64,000 bases of DNA from Longimonas halophila (GTDB lineage: Bacteria > Bacteroidota > Rhodothermia > Rhodothermales > Salinibacteraceae): positions 595,893-659,892 of the forward strand of contig NZ_PDEP01000001.1 of the NCBI RefSeq assembly GCF_002554705.1, read 5' to 3'. Below, piece by piece: positions 61,115-64,000 of this stretch (position 1 is the stretch's first letter; each line of letters opens with the position of its first letter). Made by a program: the position numbers and the translations under genes. A model generated the notes under the pieces. It saw only the letters and a list, made by a program, of their open reading frames with translations. It had not been told where the DNA came from and ran no database searches.

Positions 61115-63577
61115 CTACGAACTCTCAATCAATCGCTTTACAGCACTCATGACCTGACGCTCGCGTACAGATGCGGACGACTCACTCGAAAAAGTTTCTT
61201 CGGCAGCCTCCAACACTTGATCACGAAGATCATTCGCCGAGAGTGTACCGTCGAGGATCTTCAGGAAGTCGAGATCGCAATCTAAACGCGCTGATTCGGT
61301 ATCTTCCCCGATTGACTGACAGAAATGATCCGCGACGGCGTACATATTTCCCTCAGCAACTAAGCCCTCAAGCCAAGCCGTTGCTCGGGGATCAGTGTCC
61401 CAACGGAAGAACCGGAGGAGAATCTCCGCGAAGTCCTCTCGATCATCGATTCCCCCTTTGACTCCTGGCCGAAATCCCTCAAGTCTGCTCCATATTTGAT
61501 CAGCGTACTTCCTTTTTACCGTTTGCAGTCTCCCACTCTCCAATGAGTTTTCCTCCTCTGCACGCTCAATTTCTCGACCGGCAAATCTGAAAGCACGGTA
61601 TGGTTCAATCAAGAGTTCAATTCGCTCTTGGTGCTGCTGGTCAGACTTAGATTCAGAGACGATCTTCTCTACCATATCCTCCGCTGTTTTGACCGCGGTT
61701 GCAGGTTCATTAATAAGATCAAGATCAGTATTCCGTTTGCCCTTACAATCTAGAAATATAAGCTCAAGCTTAGCAAATGCCCGTAGAATGTTATCTTGTT
61801 CGTAGTCGCTGAATACACCACCGTAGAGACATTCGCGAGCAAAATGCAGTGCTTCCAGAAGACGTTTTTCATCTTGATCTTGGTACCCGACCAGTGCCTC
61901 AAACAGGCTGTCCTTATTTGATACTGCACTTCGTAGCTGCTCCTCCTCCAATCTGGTCAGAGGTAATGGGGACGGAGGCTGCTCAAAATACGATCGGAAG
62001 AAAAAGGGATGAGCAATGCGCCGATTCCTAACCCAGGTTAACGGATTGAATACCATCTCCCGCGAATGCAAGGCGTTGCCAGCATGCGGAAAAAGGGCCG
62101 ACAGAAGTTGTTTAACCGCACTATTTTTGCTCTTATCAAGAATTATATCTAATTTTTGTTCGCGAACGGCCTTTTGTGACTGAAAACTATCCTTTTCTTT
62201 CGACTTTATAAACCGCTCAATGTTAGCAATATTCCCATCTAAAGCTTCACACAGGAGGATCTTGTTTGCAAGGAGCCTTTCAAAAACCGCACTTTCAAAG
62301 TGCCGAAGCACGTGCAAAGCAAACAGATCAACTGGGTTGGCTTCAAATTTCTGATCTCGTACAAATCGACCGATTTGGAGACGCAAAGACCCAATAAATC
62401 GATTAACATCCCGCCGTGTATGAAAGTATGCATCGGATGCTGTCTTAAAGACCCATCCCCATCTATCATCAGCTACAAAAGATTGGTCAACAACCGGATT
62501 GCCTAACAATTCATTGCTCAGGACTTTTCTTTTTGCATATCTTTTTATTTTTCCTTCTGGCACTGATGGTAGCCTATATATTTCTTGTACTATTTTATCG
62601 ATATATTTTTCATCTACATTCTCCTTCTTAAACATTTCTGCGATCTGTCTTCCATCAAAACCCAATAAGTAAACTACGTTGGGAAAGCGTCCGTTGGCAC
62701 GCACAAGTTTAAAAAGAAGCAGCACTTCGTCACTGGCAAGCCGGTCTACATCGTCAATGATAACCACCAGTGGATGTTTGCGCCTCTTCAATTCAGTTCT
62801 GACATCCTCTCGAAGATTCTCCGTCGTCTTACTCTGAATCTCAGATTCAGCGCGCAATATTTTGGACACTCCTCCGAAGAATGAAGCTATTAGACCAAGC
62901 AGAGAGGCAATTCCTGCAAATATCCTCGTCATAACCTCTTGCTCAATCAATGCCTCCAGCTTCAACCAGTCGAGGCTGAACCCCACACCTACGAGAGATA
63001 CAAGACCGAGCACGATACGAACCCAACCTGCAAGCATATTATTTGATTTCGTGTGCTCCGCAACACCAAATGCAATCGCGAGTTGCTCCATCCGTTGGGC
63101 AAGCCGCTCGGTTTCAGGGCTGATATCCGAGTGACCAATCGCTCGTCCCATGTCTTGGAACATCGAACGCGTGATCGTTTCGACACCCGTTAACTGCCAC
63201 GGCTCGAACGCTACGACTTGGAGACGTTCTTGAACCCCGCTATTCCAAAAGAAGTACTGGCTGCTCCACGCGCGGAATTGCCTAAACTTGCGGCAAAGCC
63301 ATCCAGGCTCTGTACCATCCCGTTTGGGCTGATTCGCTGGTAGATCATCGAGCTTCTCAATATCCTCTTCCAGCGCCTCTCTAATCATGTTTAATACAGA
63401 GGTTTTCCCTTCACCCCATCCCCCTTCAACCCCAATGACCATTCCATCAGTCCCCGGAAGATTTCGAATGCTGTTTGCAATCTGAATTGCAAATGTATCC
63501 CGGCCTAACTGGTCTTCCTCAATCGATGAGATCGGTGTATCCGATCGATTGTAGTCTTGATCTTTACTATCTGACAT
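61115..63577 (-). CDS. KAP-family P-loop NTPase with two membrane helices
   Basis: About 820 residues from MSDSKDQDYNRSDTPISSIE; a TTG at 63637 would add 20. Walker A GGWGEGKTS lies at 52-60, and Walker B VVIIDDVDRLASDE at 271-284 with following FPNVVYLLGFDGRQIAEMF, a KAP hallmark. Two membrane helices are inserted between them (~183-202 and ~217-240), as in other KAP proteins such as PifA relatives. The remaining ~500 residues are helical and unassigned. AT-rich, with codons such as AGA, ATA and TTA unlike neighbours. With the NACHT gene it makes a two-gene transcriptional unit. It may be a sensor, regulator or membrane effector. Confidence 0.82.
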   Translation of the reverse strand: MSDSKDQDYNRSDTPISSIEEDQLGRDTFAIQIANSIRNLPGTDGMVIGVEGGWGEGKTSVLNMIREALEEDIEKLDDLPANQPKRDGTEPGWLCRKFRQFRAWSSQYFFWNSGVQERLQVVAFEPWQLTGVETITRSMFQDMGRAIGHSDISPETERLAQRMEQLAIAFGVAEHTKSNNMLAGWVRIVLGLVSLVGVGFSLDWLKLEALIEQEVMTRIFAGIASLLGLIASFFGGVSKILRAESEIQSKTTENLREDVRTELKRRKHPLVVIIDDVDRLASDEVLLLFKLVRANGRFPNVVYLLGFDGRQIAEMFKKENVDEKYIDKIVQEIYRLPSVPEGKIKRYAKRKVLSNELLGNPVVDQSFVADDRWGWVFKTASDAYFHTRRDVNRFIGSLRLQIGRFVRDQKFEANPVDLFALHVLRHFESAVFERLLANKILLCEALDGNIANIERFIKSKEKDSFQSQKAVREQKLDIILDKSKNSAVKQLLSALFPHAGNALHSREMVFNPLTWVRNRRIAHPFFFRSYFEQPPSPLPLTRLEEEQLRSAVSNKDSLFEALVGYQDQDEKRLLEALHFARECLYGGVFSDYEQDNILRAFAKLELIFLDCKGKRNTDLDLINEPATAVKTAEDMVEKIVSESKSDQQHQERIELLIEPYRAFRFAGREIERAEEENSLESGRLQTVKRKYADQIWSRLEGFRPGVKGGIDDREDFAEILLRFFRWDTDPRATAWLEGLVAEGNMYAVADHFCQSIGEDTESARLDCDLDFLKILDGTLSANDLRDQVLEAAEETFSSESSASVRERQVMSAVKRLIESS

Positions 63578-63835
63578 CAGCTGAATAATCGGTACGATCG
63601 AAGTACGAAGATGTGACTGATTATGATTAGTATCCAAGCATCAGATTATAACATAGGTCTGCCGCCCAACAAACCCAAAAGACTGGATGGCTGAGCATTG
63701 TCTTCCAACTTCGTATGGAGCAGACCGGCTTTTACACGCCCGTTCTATACTGAAGTCACGAATCCGAGATAGGTCCTGTCGCTTGAATGCTTTTCCAGAG
63801 ACGGTAGATGTGCTTCAACTTGGGCACAGGATGAT
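63578..63835. other. 258-bp upstream region of the KAP gene, no gene seen
   Basis: Contains mixed-composition sequence between the KAP start and the right repeat. No protein-like frame or RNA gene is seen. It is the only place inside the island where the operon promoter could lie, apart from read-through from glmS. An A/T-rich patch around 63640-63655 (AGATTATAACATAGG) could hold a minus-strand promoter. Confidence 0.5.
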
Positions 63836-63837
63836 AA

Positions 63838-63871
63838 AGCCCCGCCGCGGGTTCAGACCCCCAGCGAGGCT
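63838..63871 (-). terminator. terminator of glmS (right copy)
   Basis: Same hairpin as at 56320-56353, with AGCCCCGC and GCGAGGCT arms, but the flanking U-run is shorter (AAAG context on the plus strand at 63836). It should separate glmS transcription from the KAP gene, possibly incompletely. Confidence 0.7.
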
Positions 63872-63910
63872 CACAGGATGTGCATCAAGCGCAGAGGACA
63901 CTGCGGCGTG

Positions 63911-64000
63911 TTATTCCACCGTCACGCTCTTGGCCAGGTTGCGGGGCTGGTCTACGTCGCAGCCGCGCATCACCGCAATGTGATACGACAGCAGCTGCAG
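63911..64000 (-). CDS. glmS: glutamine--fructose-6-phosphate aminotransferase (C-terminal end; rest beyond window)
   Basis: The minus strand from the window edge encodes [20 protein letters not shown], then NLAKSVTVE and a TAA stop at 63913-63911. This is the near-invariant C-terminus of GlmS isomerase domains, which makes glucosamine-6-phosphate for cell-wall synthesis. Only 29 codons are visible. I take it to be the functional copy because a full gene can extend outside the window, whereas the left copy has no room for one. Confidence 0.9.
   Translation of the reverse strand: MQLLSYHIAVMRGCDVDQPRNLAKSVTVE

Larger units (their letters stand above)
63836..64000. repeat. right copy of the direct repeat (glmS 3' end plus terminator)
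   Basis: Matches 56318-56482 without mismatch up to the window edge. The first mismatch on the left is at 63835/56317, so that boundary is exact. The other boundary lies outside the window. Confidence 0.95.

Overview
The window (about 60% GC over most of its length) looks like chromosome from a member of the Rhodothermia/Bacteroidota, probably a halophilic Salinibacter- or Salisaeta-like organism. This is an inference. It rests on the type IX secretion C-terminal sorting domain of the beta-helix protein, the acidic Asp/Glu-rich proteins, the TamA/TamB-type envelope genes, weak Shine-Dalgarno sequences and an rpsF-rpsR-rplI operon without ssb.

Layout. 1-11.7 kb (minus strand): envelope block with a partial TamB, a TamA/BamA-like barrel, a YihY membrane protein, a putative porin and a deoxynucleoside kinase. 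11.8-13.8 kb: AbiEi/AbiEii-type (type IV) toxin-antitoxin pair with repeated TTGGACAA boxes upstream. 13.8-18.3 kb: CIA30-like protein, GAF/PAS protein, class V aminotransferase and alpha/beta hydrolase. 18.4-21.1 kb: accessory stretch with tRNA-Arg(CCU), a gene broken by an in-frame amber codon, a ~217-bp tandem repeat and a 19-repeat CRISPR array with no cas gene in the window. 21.2-30.5 kb: SEC-C protein, TonB-like lipoprotein candidate, MsrA, CcmA-like ATPase, isoaspartyl peptidase, M23 peptidase, cobalamin adenosyltransferase, BtuD/FecE-like ATPase, a repeat-rich gap and metG.

30.6-38.9 kb (plus strand): two tandem Uma2 genes, then a histidine cluster hisB-proC-hisH-hisA-hisF. A 185-bp MITE sits exactly at the hisB stop codon, and a DUF433/DUF5615 toxin-antitoxin-like pair sits between hisA and hisF. 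A coiled-coil protein and a class I fructose-bisphosphate aldolase follow. 39-46 kb: Ycf46-like AAA+ ATPase, two hypotheticals, a second inverted copy of the 185-bp MITE, and a response regulator with two histidine kinases. 46-53.5 kb: three tandem secreted amidohydrolase-fold proteins, two of which lack the HxH metal motif, then a T9SS beta-helix protein. 53.7-56.2 kb: rplI, rpsR, rpsF and prfA.

56.3-64 kb is the most striking part. The 3' end of glmS with its terminator is present twice as a direct repeat of at least 165 bp. The repeats bracket a 7.35-kb, lower-GC segment with only two large genes: a membrane KAP-family P-loop NTPase and a NACHT-type STAND ATPase with a C-terminal PD-(D/E)XK nuclease-like domain. 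I infer that this is a horizontally acquired two-gene defence module using the glmS 3' end as its insertion site. No integrase or transposase is visible inside it.
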